Shown here in pieces: positions 47,294 through 55,093 of a stretch of DNA of 64,000 bases. The notes under the pieces are model-generated. The model worked only from the letters and a program-made list of their open reading frames with translations. It did not search any database and had not been told where the DNA came from. The number at the start of each line of letters is the position of its first letter. Positions within the stretch are counted from its first letter, which is position 1. The DNA lies in contig JBBQJI010000001.1 in the NCBI GenBank assembly GCA_038325765.1, positions 206,967-270,966 of the forward strand. The letters are read 5' to 3'. Origin of the DNA: Xiheibacterium sp038325765 (lineage in GTDB: Bacteria; Myxococcota_A; Polyangia; Nannocystales; Nannocystaceae). The translations under genes and the position numbers were made by a program.

Positions 47294-49393
47294 TCACGCG
47301 GGGTCCGGCGGCGGCCGCGTCATCGCCAGGAACGCCGCCGCCATGTCGCCGATCGCCGTCGACGACAGCTCTTCTTGTTGGGCGATCTCGTAGGCGCGGA
47401 TGCTGTCGGCCGGCAGCTCCTCGATGAACCGACTGGGCGGCCGCGGCAGCTCGCGACCGCGATCGAGTCGCATGGCGGTGCGGGTGAGCCACAGCCGCTC
47501 GCGGGCCCGCGTGATCCCGACATAGAACAGCCGCCGCTCCTCCTCGAGATCGCCGGCGATCGCGTCGCTGATGCGCGGCGAGGCGACGCGGCGGTGGGGC
47601 AAGGTGCCCTCCTCGAGGCCGATGAGGAACACGAAATCCCACTCGAGGCCCTTGGCGCTGTGCAAGGTCGCGAGCGTGACCTCGCCGCGGGCGGCGAGCA
47701 GCGCCTCGGCGTCGGGCTCGGCGTCGGATTTGTCGAGCGCCATCGTGCCGAAGTAGTCTGACCACCGCGGCGCCTTGCCGCCGGCGCGCCGCCGCTGCTC
47801 GAAGCGGTCCACCGAGCCGAGCAACCATTCGACGCCGGCCATGCGGTGGTCGGTCGCGGTGTCGGATCCCATCTCGCGGCGCACGTGGTCCTTGAACCCG
47901 ATGTGCTCGAGGACCCCGCGCAGCGCCGCCGAGGCGCCGTCGGTTCGGGCGCGACCCTGGGCCTGTCGCACCATCGTCGAGAACTGACCCAGCGCGGTGG
48001 CTGCCCGGCTGGTGAGGCCCTCGACCTCATCGGAGCTCGCTGCAGCCGCGTGCACGGCGTCGATGAGCGGCATGTCGCGGGCGGTGGCGTGGCGCTTGAG
48101 CGCCTCGATGGTCTGGCGCCCGATGCCGCGGGGCGGGGTCTCCAGGGCGCGGCGCAGGGCGAGCTCGTCGCGCGGCGACACGATCGCCTTGAGATAGGCG
48201 AGCGCGTCCTTGATCTCCTTTTTGTCATAGACCGACTGCCCGCCGAGGATTCGATAGCGGATGCCGTGGAGCTGGAGCTGCTCTTCGATCGCCTTGGCCT
48301 GCAGCGCCGACCGGTACAGCACCGCGATCTCGTCGGCGCCGATGTCCTGCTCGACGATGAGCTTGCGGATCTGGCGGCCGATCCACTGCGACTCCTGCTC
48401 GCCGTCGGCGGCGACGACCAGATCGACCGGCTCGCCCGCGCGCTTGGTCGGGATCAGGGTCTTGTCGTTGCGCGCCGTGTTGTTGCGGACGACGCCGTTG
48501 GCGCAGGCGAGGATCGGCGGCCGCGATCGGTAGTTGTACTCGAGCTTGACCGTGGCGGCGCCGGGGAACATCTCGGCGAAGCGCAGGATGTTCTCGATCT
48601 TCGCGCCGCGCCAACCGTAGATCGCCTGGTCGTCGTCGCCGACGACGCACAAATTGTGCGGCGGCCCGCACAGTTGCACGAGCATCTGCAGCTGGGCTGT
48701 GTTCGTGTCCTGGTACTCGTCGACCAAGAAATAGTCGAAGCGGCTGCGCCAGTCGGCGCGGGCCGTCTCGTTGGCCGCGAGGGAGCTGGCCACCAAGCAC
48801 ACCAGATCGTCGAAGTCGACGGCGCCGAGCGAGCGCAGGCGATCCTCGTAGTGCTCGTAGATCGCGGCGGCGACGACGTCGTACTCGTCGACGATCTCCT
48901 TCTCGATGTCCTTCGCCGTGAAGAACGCGTTCTTCCACAGGCTGAGCCGACCGGTGACGCCGGCGATGTCGAAGCGGCGGTCGTCGGCGCCGTGGTGGCC
49001 GTGCTCGCGGAGCAGGCCGCGGACGATGCCCAGCACGTCGCCCTGGTCGAGGATGCTGAAGCGCGCCGAGTCGAGGCCGAACGTCGCGGGCTCGGTGCGC
49101 ATGATCTGGGCGCCGATGCTGTGGAACGTGCCCAGTACCAGCGACTTCGCCACCGCCTTTCCGACCATCGCCGACAGCCGCTCGCGCATCTCGCCGGCGG
49201 CCTTGTTGGTGAACGTCACCGCGACGATGCGCTCGGGCGGCACCCCGAGCTCGAGCATGTGGGCCATGCGGTGGGTGATGACACGCGTCTTGCCCGAGCC
49301 CGCGCCGGCCAAGACCACCAGCGGGCCTTCGGTGCGCAGCACCGCGTCGCGCTGGGGCTCGTTGAGGCTGGACAGATCCACGGGGGCAAGCAT
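47294..49393 (-). CDS. UvrD/PcrA-type superfamily 1 DNA helicase
   Basis: 699 residues. Motif Q and Walker A: LNEPQRDAVLRTEGPLVVLAGAGSGKTRVITHRM (GAGSGKT at 30-36). Others: VTFTNKAAGEM, TFHSIG, VDEYQDTN, GDDDQAIYGWRGA, LEYNYRS, LHSAKGLEWDFVFLIGLEEG (cut) and RRLFYVGITRARERL. A 3'-to-5' helicase for DNA repair and rescue of stalled forks. ATG 49393 lies 3 nt after GGAGG, a short but plausible spacing. It lies downstream of the outer-membrane protein gene. Confidence 0.95.
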   Translation of the reverse strand: MLAPVDLSSLNEPQRDAVLRTEGPLVVLAGAGSGKTRVITHRMAHMLELGVPPERIVAVTFTNKAAGEMRERLSAMVGKAVAKSLVLGTFHSIGAQIMRTEPATFGLDSARFSILDQGDVLGIVRGLLREHGHHGADDRRFDIAGVTGRLSLWKNAFFTAKDIEKEIVDEYDVVAAAIYEHYEDRLRSLGAVDFDDLVCLVASSLAANETARADWRSRFDYFLVDEYQDTNTAQLQMLVQLCGPPHNLCVVGDDDQAIYGWRGAKIENILRFAEMFPGAATVKLEYNYRSRPPILACANGVVRNNTARNDKTLIPTKRAGEPVDLVVAADGEQESQWIGRQIRKLIVEQDIGADEIAVLYRSALQAKAIEEQLQLHGIRYRILGGQSVYDKKEIKDALAYLKAIVSPRDELALRRALETPPRGIGRQTIEALKRHATARDMPLIDAVHAAAASSDEVEGLTSRAATALGQFSTMVRQAQGRARTDGASAALRGVLEHIGFKDHVRREMGSDTATDHRMAGVEWLLGSVDRFEQRRRAGGKAPRWSDYFGTMALDKSDAEPDAEALLAARGEVTLATLHSAKGLEWDFVFLIGLEEGTLPHRRVASPRISDAIAGDLEEERRLFYVGITRARERLWLTRTAMRLDRGRELPRPPSRFIEELPADSIRAYEIAQQEELSSTAIGDMAAAFLAMTRPPPDPA

Positions 49394-49497
49394 GTACCTC
49401 CAGCGCCGACGCCGATCAAGGCGCGTGCACATCGTGCAGGATGCGCGGGGGATCGACTGCGTTCGTGGGGCCCGCCGGTCGCGCGTCCCTGCCGTGC

Positions 49498-49545
49498 GAA
49501 CTCCTTCACTCCCGAACTCCTTCACTCCCGAACTCCTTCACTCCC
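49498..49545. repeat. 16-nt tandem repeat, three copies
   Basis: Three perfect copies of GAACTCCTTCACTCCC, at 49498, 49514 and 49530. The last copy contains the stop codon of the outer-membrane protein gene. On the minus strand each unit contains AGGAG. Confidence 0.95.
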
Positions 49546-50392
49546 GATCTGGGACGAGATCGTAGGAGATGTTGAGGCCGATGAGGAACGTCAGCATCGT
49601 GCTTCGATCGATCGGCTCGTCGGGGATGGTCCGCGTCGAGTGCGGACCGATCATCAAGCCGCCCCACAGCTCCGCCGCCACGCGTCGCGGCAGCGGCAGG
49701 CGTGCACCCGCGCTGATGAGTCCGGCGTGGTTGCGCCACTGGTCGCGGCCGACCTGGTCGTCGCCGAACGGGCGGGCGAATGTGTCGTCACCGAACGTGT
49801 CGACCAGGAGGTACTCGGCGCGGCCGAAGATGCGGCGGCCGTAGGCGCCGAAGCCAAGGCCGCCGCCGTACAAGCCGCGGTGGACCGGATCCCGCGGCGA
49901 CACGTTGCCGACGAAGATCCCGCGGGCGTGCACGTACAGCGGCTTCCACACCCGCGCGCGCAACTCCACGTTGAGACCGAAGCCGAAGAAGGTGCCGTGG
50001 GTCTCGCAGCGCCGCTCTTCGGAGCGGCACTCCTCGTTGCCGAAGGTGTGCGGGCCGATGAGGGGACCGCCGGCGATCACCAGGCGCGGGTACGTCCGTC
50101 GCGGCGGCGGCGCTTCTTCAGTGCCTGTTGTGGGTGCCGATGGCGACGTCGTGGTGGCCGGCGATGCGGCGGCGGCGGAGTTTGTCAACGGCGTCGTGGC
50201 GGGTTGCTCTGCGGACGCGGGCATGGGTGCGGTCGCGACCGGTTCGCTCGCGGTGGACTCGTTCATGACTGCACCCTCGCCCTCGAAGCTGCGGGGCTGC
50301 GCCGAGGCAGCGCTCGGGAGCGCCGCGCTCGCGGCCGACGCGGCGCACCACAGCGCGAGGGCACCGGCCTTGGGCGATCGAATCGCGCACAT
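49538..50392 (-). CDS. Outer-membrane beta-barrel-like protein
   Basis: 284 residues. Signal peptide (ALALWCAASAASAALPSAASA), a Thr/Ser/Pro-rich linker (about 45-95) and then about 180 residues with alternating hydrophobic and aromatic strands and turns typical of small outer-membrane barrels (RLVIAGGPLIGPHTFG, GTFFGFGLNVELRARVW, GLYGGGLGFGAYGRRIFGRAEYLL in part, MLTFLIGLNISYDLV). A Cys pair (EECRSEERRCE) lies in a loop. Function unknown. ATG 50392; divergent from the KDPG aldolase gene. Confidence 0.75.
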   Translation of the reverse strand: MCAIRSPKAGALALWCAASAASAALPSAASAQPRSFEGEGAVMNESTASEPVATAPMPASAEQPATTPLTNSAAAASPATTTSPSAPTTGTEEAPPPRRTYPRLVIAGGPLIGPHTFGNEECRSEERRCETHGTFFGFGLNVELRARVWKPLYVHARGIFVGNVSPRDPVHRGLYGGGLGFGAYGRRIFGRAEYLLVDTFGDDTFARPFGDDQVGRDQWRNHAGLISAGARLPLPRRVAAELWGGLMIGPHSTRTIPDEPIDRSTMLTFLIGLNISYDLVPDRE

Positions 50393-50514
50393 CTGCCCCC
50401 CATCGTGCCCGTTGTGGCGCCTGCGGGCAAAGCGGCTGGGACGGTTCGTGCGGTGCGCGGTCGGGGTCGCGGTTGGGCTTGCCGTTTTGGGGGCCCATCG
50501 GCACGGTCGTGGCG

Positions 50515-51204
50515 ATGACTCCCGAGGCCTTCGTCCGCACCCTGGGTCGCCACCGCACCACCGCGATCGTGCGCGCCGATGACACCGAGATCGCGGCCGC
50601 GGCGATGGCGGCCGCGATCGCCGGCGGCGTGCGCATCGCCGAGTTCACCCTCACCACCCCGGGGGCCTACGAGCTCATCGCCGATCTCGCGCGGCGCGGT
50701 GCGGTCACGCCCGGCGACGGGGCGCCGGCCGACGAGCCGGTCATCGTCGGCGCCGGTACGGTTCTCACACCACGCGAACTCGAGCGCGCCGTCTTGGCGG
50801 GCGCCCAGTTCGTGGTGTCGCCGGTGTTCGATCCGATCATCGTGCAGGCGGCGCGCGATGCCGGCGTCGCGGTGCTGCCCGGCGTGCACACGCCCACCGA
50901 GATGCTCGCGGCGCACCGCGCAGGCGCGCCGCTGCTCAAGCTGTTCCCCGCGCCTGCCGGTGGCCCGGCGTGGCTCGGCTCCGTGCTCGCGCCGCTGCCG
51001 ATGCTGCGGGTGGTGCCCACGAGCGGCGTCACGCTGGAGAACATCGGCGCGTGGCTCGACGCCGGGGCTTGGGCCGTCGGTCTGGTCGCCGATCTGTTCC
51101 GACCCGCGTGGCTCGCCGACCGCCGCTTCGACGCGATCACCGAGCACGCCCGCGCGCTGCGGGCGGCGATCGCCGGACGGGGGCCGCACGCACGGGCGGG
51201 CTGA
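50515..51204 (+). CDS. eda: KDPG/KHG aldolase
   Basis: 229 residues, TIM barrel. The Schiff-base lysine is Lys142 in PLLKLFPAPAGG, catalytic Glu43 is in IAEFTLTTP, and IVGAGTVLTPRE and VVSPVFDP and VLPGVHTPTEML are the usual family segments. It splits 2-keto-3-deoxy-6-phosphogluconate to pyruvate and glyceraldehyde-3-phosphate (Entner-Doudoroff). No edd is in the window. ATG 50515 is preferred over an upstream TTG at 50473. Seventeen nt separate it from the radical SAM gene. Confidence 0.92.
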   Translation: MTPEAFVRTLGRHRTTAIVRADDTEIAAAAMAAAIAGGVRIAEFTLTTPGAYELIADLARRGAVTPGDGAPADEPVIVGAGTVLTPRELERAVLAGAQFVVSPVFDPIIVQAARDAGVAVLPGVHTPTEMLAAHRAGAPLLKLFPAPAGGPAWLGSVLAPLPMLRVVPTSGVTLENIGAWLDAGAWAVGLVADLFRPAWLADRRFDAITEHARALRAAIAGRGPHARAG

Positions 51205-51221
51205 CGCGCTATGCTGCGTCC

Positions 51222-52595
51222 ATGGGTTTACAGGATGTCCGCAAGCGGCTGCCGGTGGTGAAGCAGCTCCCGCCGGGTCGCGGGCGCCGTCACGCGCTCG
51301 AGCCTCGCGATCCCGGCACCGTGCCCGCGCCGGCGCTCGCGGTCTGGGAGTTCACGCTGGCCTGCGATCAGAAGTGTCTGCACTGCGGACCGCGGGCCGG
51401 TCAGGCGCGCGACGACGAGCTGAGCACCGACGAGGCCTTCGCGCTCGTCGATCAGCTGGCCGAGCTCGGCGTGGGGGAGGTGGTGCTCATCGGCGGCGAG
51501 GCCTATCTGCGCAACGACTTCATCCTCGTGATCCGTCGCATCCGCGAGCGCGGCATGATGGCGACGATGACGACCGGCGGCTACAACCTCACGCGTGCGC
51601 GCGCCGACGCGATGGTCGAGGCCGGCATCCAGAGCGTGTCCGTGTCGATCGACGGCCTCCGCGAGAGCCACGATCACGTGCGCAACCGGCCCGAGAGCTG
51701 GGATCGCGCCTTCGCAGCGATGCGCGACATCCGGGCTGCCGGGGCCCAGGTCGCGTGCAATACCCAGATCAACCAGCGCACGCGCAACGAGCTGTTGCCG
51801 CTGCTCGAGCTGCTGGCCACAGCCGGCATCCACGCCTGGCAGCTGCAGATCACGATGCCCCACGGCGCGGCGGCGGATCATCCCGAGCTGCTCGTGCAGC
51901 CCTATCAGTTCGTCGAGCTGTTCGAGATGCTCGATCGGGTCGAGGATCGCTGCCGCGAGCTCGGGGTCACGATCTGGCCGGGCAACAACCTCGGCTACTT
52001 CGGCCCCTTCGAGTACAAGCTGCGCCGTCACCAGCGCGGCGAGGGTCACTTCTCGGGCTGCAACGCCGGCGTCACGGTGATGGGCATCGAGAGCAACGGC
52101 GCGATCAAGAGCTGCCCGAGCGTTGGTGGTCCCACCAACATCGGCGGGCTGTTCCGCGAAGATGGCCTGCGCCTGCTGTGGGAATCGACGCCCGAGTTGA
52201 CCTACGTGCGGCAGCGAACGATCGACGATCTGTGGGGCTACTGTCGCGAGTGCTACTACGGCCCGACCTGCATGGGCGGGTGCACGGCGGCGAGTGAGCC
52301 GCTACTCGGGCGTCCCGGCAACAACCCGTTCTGCCACCACCGCGCGCTCGAGATGGATCGGATGGGGATGCGTGAGCGCGTCGAGTTGGTCCAGGCCGCG
52401 CCGGGGTTGCCCTTCGACAACGGCCTGTTCCGCGTCATCCGCGAGCACGCCGATGAGGCGATGCGCGCACGGACAGGCCCGGTGCAGATCGACGATCCGC
52501 GGACGTCGCGGCTGGTCCACCCGCTGGGGCCCGGCGTGCCGCTCGCGGAGTACGAGGCCGAAGATGGCGCGGCTCGACCGCCCGGGCCGCCGTAG
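51222..52595 (+). CDS. Radical SAM/SPASM domain protein, likely protein-modifying
   Basis: 457 residues. Radical SAM motif C48-x3-C52-x2-C55 (LACDQKCLHCGPRAG), then IGGEAYLRNDF and VSVSIDGLRESHDHVRN. The C-terminal SPASM region holds seven or more cysteines for auxiliary Fe-S clusters: SGCNAGVTVMGIESNG, IKSCPSVGG, YCRECYYGPTCMGGCT and NNPFCHHRALE. SPASM enzymes typically modify ribosomal peptides or proteins. The convergent neighbour 31 nt away is a small lipoprotein with DYG motifs, a possible substrate. The last 25 codons (ending ARPPGPP) are antisense to a relic of a DYGGPG coding sequence. ATG 51222. Confidence 0.93.
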   Translation: MGLQDVRKRLPVVKQLPPGRGRRHALEPRDPGTVPAPALAVWEFTLACDQKCLHCGPRAGQARDDELSTDEAFALVDQLAELGVGEVVLIGGEAYLRNDFILVIRRIRERGMMATMTTGGYNLTRARADAMVEAGIQSVSVSIDGLRESHDHVRNRPESWDRAFAAMRDIRAAGAQVACNTQINQRTRNELLPLLELLATAGIHAWQLQITMPHGAAADHPELLVQPYQFVELFEMLDRVEDRCRELGVTIWPGNNLGYFGPFEYKLRRHQRGEGHFSGCNAGVTVMGIESNGAIKSCPSVGGPTNIGGLFREDGLRLLWESTPELTYVRQRTIDDLWGYCRECYYGPTCMGGCTAASEPLLGRPGNNPFCHHRALEMDRMGMRERVELVQAAPGLPFDNGLFRVIREHADEAMRARTGPVQIDDPRTSRLVHPLGPGVPLAEYEAEDGAARPPGPP

Positions 52596-52626
52596 TCCGC
52601 CGAGTCGGAGACGGCGCCGCGCCTCA

Positions 52627-53100
52627 TCACTCGCGCGGCGGCGCTGCGCCGTAGTCCGCACCCTCGGCCGAGCCGGTGTCCGACGTCGACGACCCGGTGT
52701 CGGTCCCCGACGAGCCGCTGCTGGACTCGCCGTCGGTGCTCGACGAGGCATCGGTGCTCGACGAGGCGTCGGTGCTCGACGCGGTCGTCGACTCCGTCGT
52801 GGACGTGTCGACGCCGCTCCCGGGCCCGCCGTAGTCGGAGACCTCGGCGCTCTCGGAGTCGGTGACGCCGACGCTCGTGCCCGGATCGGTGGTGCCGTCG
52901 GTCTCGGTGGGCGCTGTCATCGTCGATTCGGCGTTGGTCGCCGTCTCGCTGTCGTCGCCGCATCCGACCAGCGCGAGGCCGAGCAAGACGCCCGCGAACC
53001 CGCCGAGGTGGGTCGCGATGTCACGCTGCGCTGCGCCGCAGAACGGACATTGCGTCGTGGACACCAGCACGTGACGACGACAACGACTACAAGGATGCAT
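52627..53100 (-). CDS. Zinc-ribbon lipoprotein with two DYG motifs, candidate substrate of the adjacent rSAM enzyme
   Basis: 157 residues. Residues 4-21 contain two CxxC-like pairs (CSRC and CPFC), a small zinc ribbon ahead of a hydrophobic signal with lipobox LVGC (Cys47). The remainder is Ser/Thr/Asp-rich and has SDYGGPGSG at 88-96 and ADYGAAPP at 148-155, the latter ending the protein. The lipobox and the YG(x)P-type motif recall Bacteroidetes lipoproteins that sit next to radical SAM enzymes (from memory). Proximity suggests that the Tyr or neighbouring residues are modified. Alternative: a plain lipoprotein of unknown function. ATG 53100. Confidence 0.75.
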   Translation of the reverse strand: MHPCSRCRRHVLVSTTQCPFCGAAQRDIATHLGGFAGVLLGLALVGCGDDSETATNAESTMTAPTETDGTTDPGTSVGVTDSESAEVSDYGGPGSGVDTSTTESTTASSTDASSSTDASSSTDGESSSGSSGTDTGSSTSDTGSAEGADYGAAPPRE

Positions 53101-53159
53101 TGCGCCAGCGTAGAGGAGGGCGACGCCGCTGTCCATGATGGTGTGCGATCGGGGGGCGC

Positions 53160-53546
53160 TCAGGTGGCGCTGGGCGGGGAGAGCAGGCCGCCGATGTAGG
53201 CGCCCAGGGCGACCGCCGCGATGCCGCCGAACAAATGGGCGGCGCACTGGCCTGCAGTCACCGCCCAGCGCCCACTGGCCAATGACTCGAAGCCGATCAG
53301 CGCGAACGCGGAGTAGGTGGTGAAGCCGCCGAGCAGGCCGGCGCCGAAAATCGTGCGCCAGGGCCCGCGGGGGATGACCGCCGCCAGCAGCCCGATCGCA
53401 AGGCAGCCGACGAGGTTGACCACCAAGGTGCCGAGGTGGGGCACGCGAGCGCCGTGCTCGTCGATGAGTGTCGACAAGACCAGGCGGGCGGCGGCGCCGA
53501 CCCCACCCGCGACGAAGACGGCCGCGACCTCGCGGAGCTCGGGCAT
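53160..53546 (-). CDS. crcB: Fluoride channel Fluc (CrcB)
   Basis: 128 residues with four membrane segments. Family motifs: VAGGVGAAARLVLS, HLGTLVVNLVGCLAIGLL and the pore motif GLLGGFTTYSAFALIGFE (with the FTTYS polar track). It exports fluoride as a dual-topology dimer. I saw no fluoride riboswitch in the 53547-53679 region, though a short aptamer could be missed. ATG 53546. Confidence 0.92.
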   Translation of the reverse strand: MPELREVAAVFVAGGVGAAARLVLSTLIDEHGARVPHLGTLVVNLVGCLAIGLLAAVIPRGPWRTIFGAGLLGGFTTYSAFALIGFESLASGRWAVTAGQCAAHLFGGIAAVALGAYIGGLLSPPSAT

Positions 53547-53571
53547 CGGCCGACGTTAGCGCCTTCGCCAT

Positions 53572-53610
53572 CGCTTGGCACCACCGCTTGGCACCACCGC
53601 TTGGCACCAC
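53572..53610. repeat. 13-nt tandem repeat, three copies
   Basis: Three perfect copies of CGCTTGGCACCAC between the crcB start (53546) and the divergent VCBS-like gene. It may have regulatory or only structural meaning. Confidence 0.95.
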
Positions 53611-53679
53611 CGCGCGGCCATTGCGTGACGATGAGTGCTCGGGCCTGTCGTTCGCGCCGGATTTGGCTATGCTGACACC

Positions 53680-55086
53680 ATGGTTGGTCAGCGTTTGGAT
53701 CCTTCGCCGTGGAACCTTGGTGTGCCGCTCGCGCTGTTGGCCGCCTGCGGTTCGCTCGCCTGTGGTCCGATCGTGGCGGTCGGTGACACCGACAGCGGCT
53801 CGGCGACCGAGGACCCGACCGCGATGACGAATGATCCGAGCACGATGACGACGCCGACGTCGCCGAGCACGACGGTGAACCCGACTACGCCAGGCGGCTG
53901 TGTCGTCGACGCCGACTGCCCGGTGAACTACCGCTGCGACAACGGCAGCTGCTACTACGACGGCTACTGCGACGACGGCGGCTGCTGCTACGACACCTGC
54001 TGCGGCGCCGAGTGTGGTTGGTACGAGGAGTGCTGGTACACGAGCGACTGCTCGCCGGGCGAGCAGTGCCGCTACAACGACTGCGAAGCCATCCCGGCGG
54101 AGGACGTGTGTGCGTCGGTGCCGTTCGGCATCGCCTTCGACATCCCCACCGGAGCGGGCGTCTTCAGCTTGGCGTTCGTCGAGTCCGACGGCAATGCCGA
54201 GCGCGAGCTGCTCGTGGGCGGCAGTGGCGTCACGTTGGCCCGCGTCGACGGCACGAGCACGATCATCGACGAGTCCAGCTCCGCGTTCGACCTGGACATC
54301 CGCGATCTCGACGGCGACGGTGACGGTGACGTGGTCGTTGCGAATACCGACACTGGCTCACCCCGCGTGCTCTACAACGACGGCGCGTGGACAGCCTTCG
54401 ACCTCGCACCGGGCGGCTACGCCGAGATCGTCGCGACGGTGGACTTCGAGGGCGACGGCTATCCCGACGTGCTCGGCAGCAGTTCGTTCGAGGGGCTCTA
54501 CCTGTGGCCCAACGCAGGGCCGGGCGGCTGGGGCGGTGCGCAGTACCTCGGCGAGGGAGCGGGCTCGATCGCGACCGGGCCGCTCGACGGTGACTCGTTC
54601 GAAGACTTCGTCACCGCGACCTACTGGATCGCCGCCTGGTACGGCGGCCCCGATACCCAGACGTATGATCTCTACAACGGCACATCCGGCAATACTCGCC
54701 GGGCCGCGATCGGCAATTTCGACGGTTCCGGCGACCGCGACGTCATCATCCTCGAGCCCACCGGCAGTGGCACCGTGGCCACGATGTGGCCGGGGCCGGT
54801 GCTGCAGTCGAGCTGGACTTCGGCGTGGTGGCCGAACTCTGTCGAGGTCCAGACCGTCGCAGACGTGAACCTCGATGGCTTCGACGATCTCGTCGGCGGC
54901 GGCGCGACGCTCACGATCGCCTATGGCGGGTCCCCCGGCTCGCCCGACACCATCGTCTGCGTCTCGTCGGTCGAGACCGCGATCGAGCCCCGCTTCGTCG
55001 CGGTCGGCGACATGACCGGCGATGGCCGGCCGGACATCGCGGTGTCCGACGGCCAGTCGGTCCAGGTGATGCTGCGGACCGACTGA
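53680..55086 (+). CDS. Lipoprotein with Cys-rich and FG-GAP/VCBS-like repeats
   Basis: 468 residues. Lipobox LAACG or LACG near residue 27, a Thr/Ser/Pro linker, a Cys-rich part (ADCPVNYRCDNGSCYYDGYC in part; DDGGCCYDTCCGAECGWYEEC) and a C-terminal beta-propeller-like region (about 170-468) with calcium-binding-type loops DLDGDGDGDVVVANTD, DFEGDGYPDVLGS, DGDSFEDFVTA, NFDGSGDRDVII, DVNLDGFDDLVGG and DMTGDGRPDIAV. These DxDxDGxxD loops match VCBS/FG-GAP repeats of extracellular adhesion proteins. ATG 53680. Confidence 0.85.
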   Translation: MVGQRLDPSPWNLGVPLALLAACGSLACGPIVAVGDTDSGSATEDPTAMTNDPSTMTTPTSPSTTVNPTTPGGCVVDADCPVNYRCDNGSCYYDGYCDDGGCCYDTCCGAECGWYEECWYTSDCSPGEQCRYNDCEAIPAEDVCASVPFGIAFDIPTGAGVFSLAFVESDGNAERELLVGGSGVTLARVDGTSTIIDESSSAFDLDIRDLDGDGDGDVVVANTDTGSPRVLYNDGAWTAFDLAPGGYAEIVATVDFEGDGYPDVLGSSSFEGLYLWPNAGPGGWGGAQYLGEGAGSIATGPLDGDSFEDFVTATYWIAAWYGGPDTQTYDLYNGTSGNTRRAAIGNFDGSGDRDVIILEPTGSGTVATMWPGPVLQSSWTSAWWPNSVEVQTVADVNLDGFDDLVGGGATLTIAYGGSPGSPDTIVCVSSVETAIEPRFVAVGDMTGDGRPDIAVSDGQSVQVMLRTD

Positions 55087-55093
55087 TCCGCGG

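Noticed and set aside
52256..52963. Minus-strand open frame containing SADYGGPGG
   Set aside because: As a whole it is antisense to the radical SAM gene and out of frame with the real lipoprotein, with Arg/His-rich nonsense sequence. Only the short motif is reported as a relic.
53547..53679. Possible fluoride riboswitch before crcB
   Set aside because: The sequence upstream of crcB is dominated by the 13-nt repeat; I could not see the conserved pseudoknot pattern.
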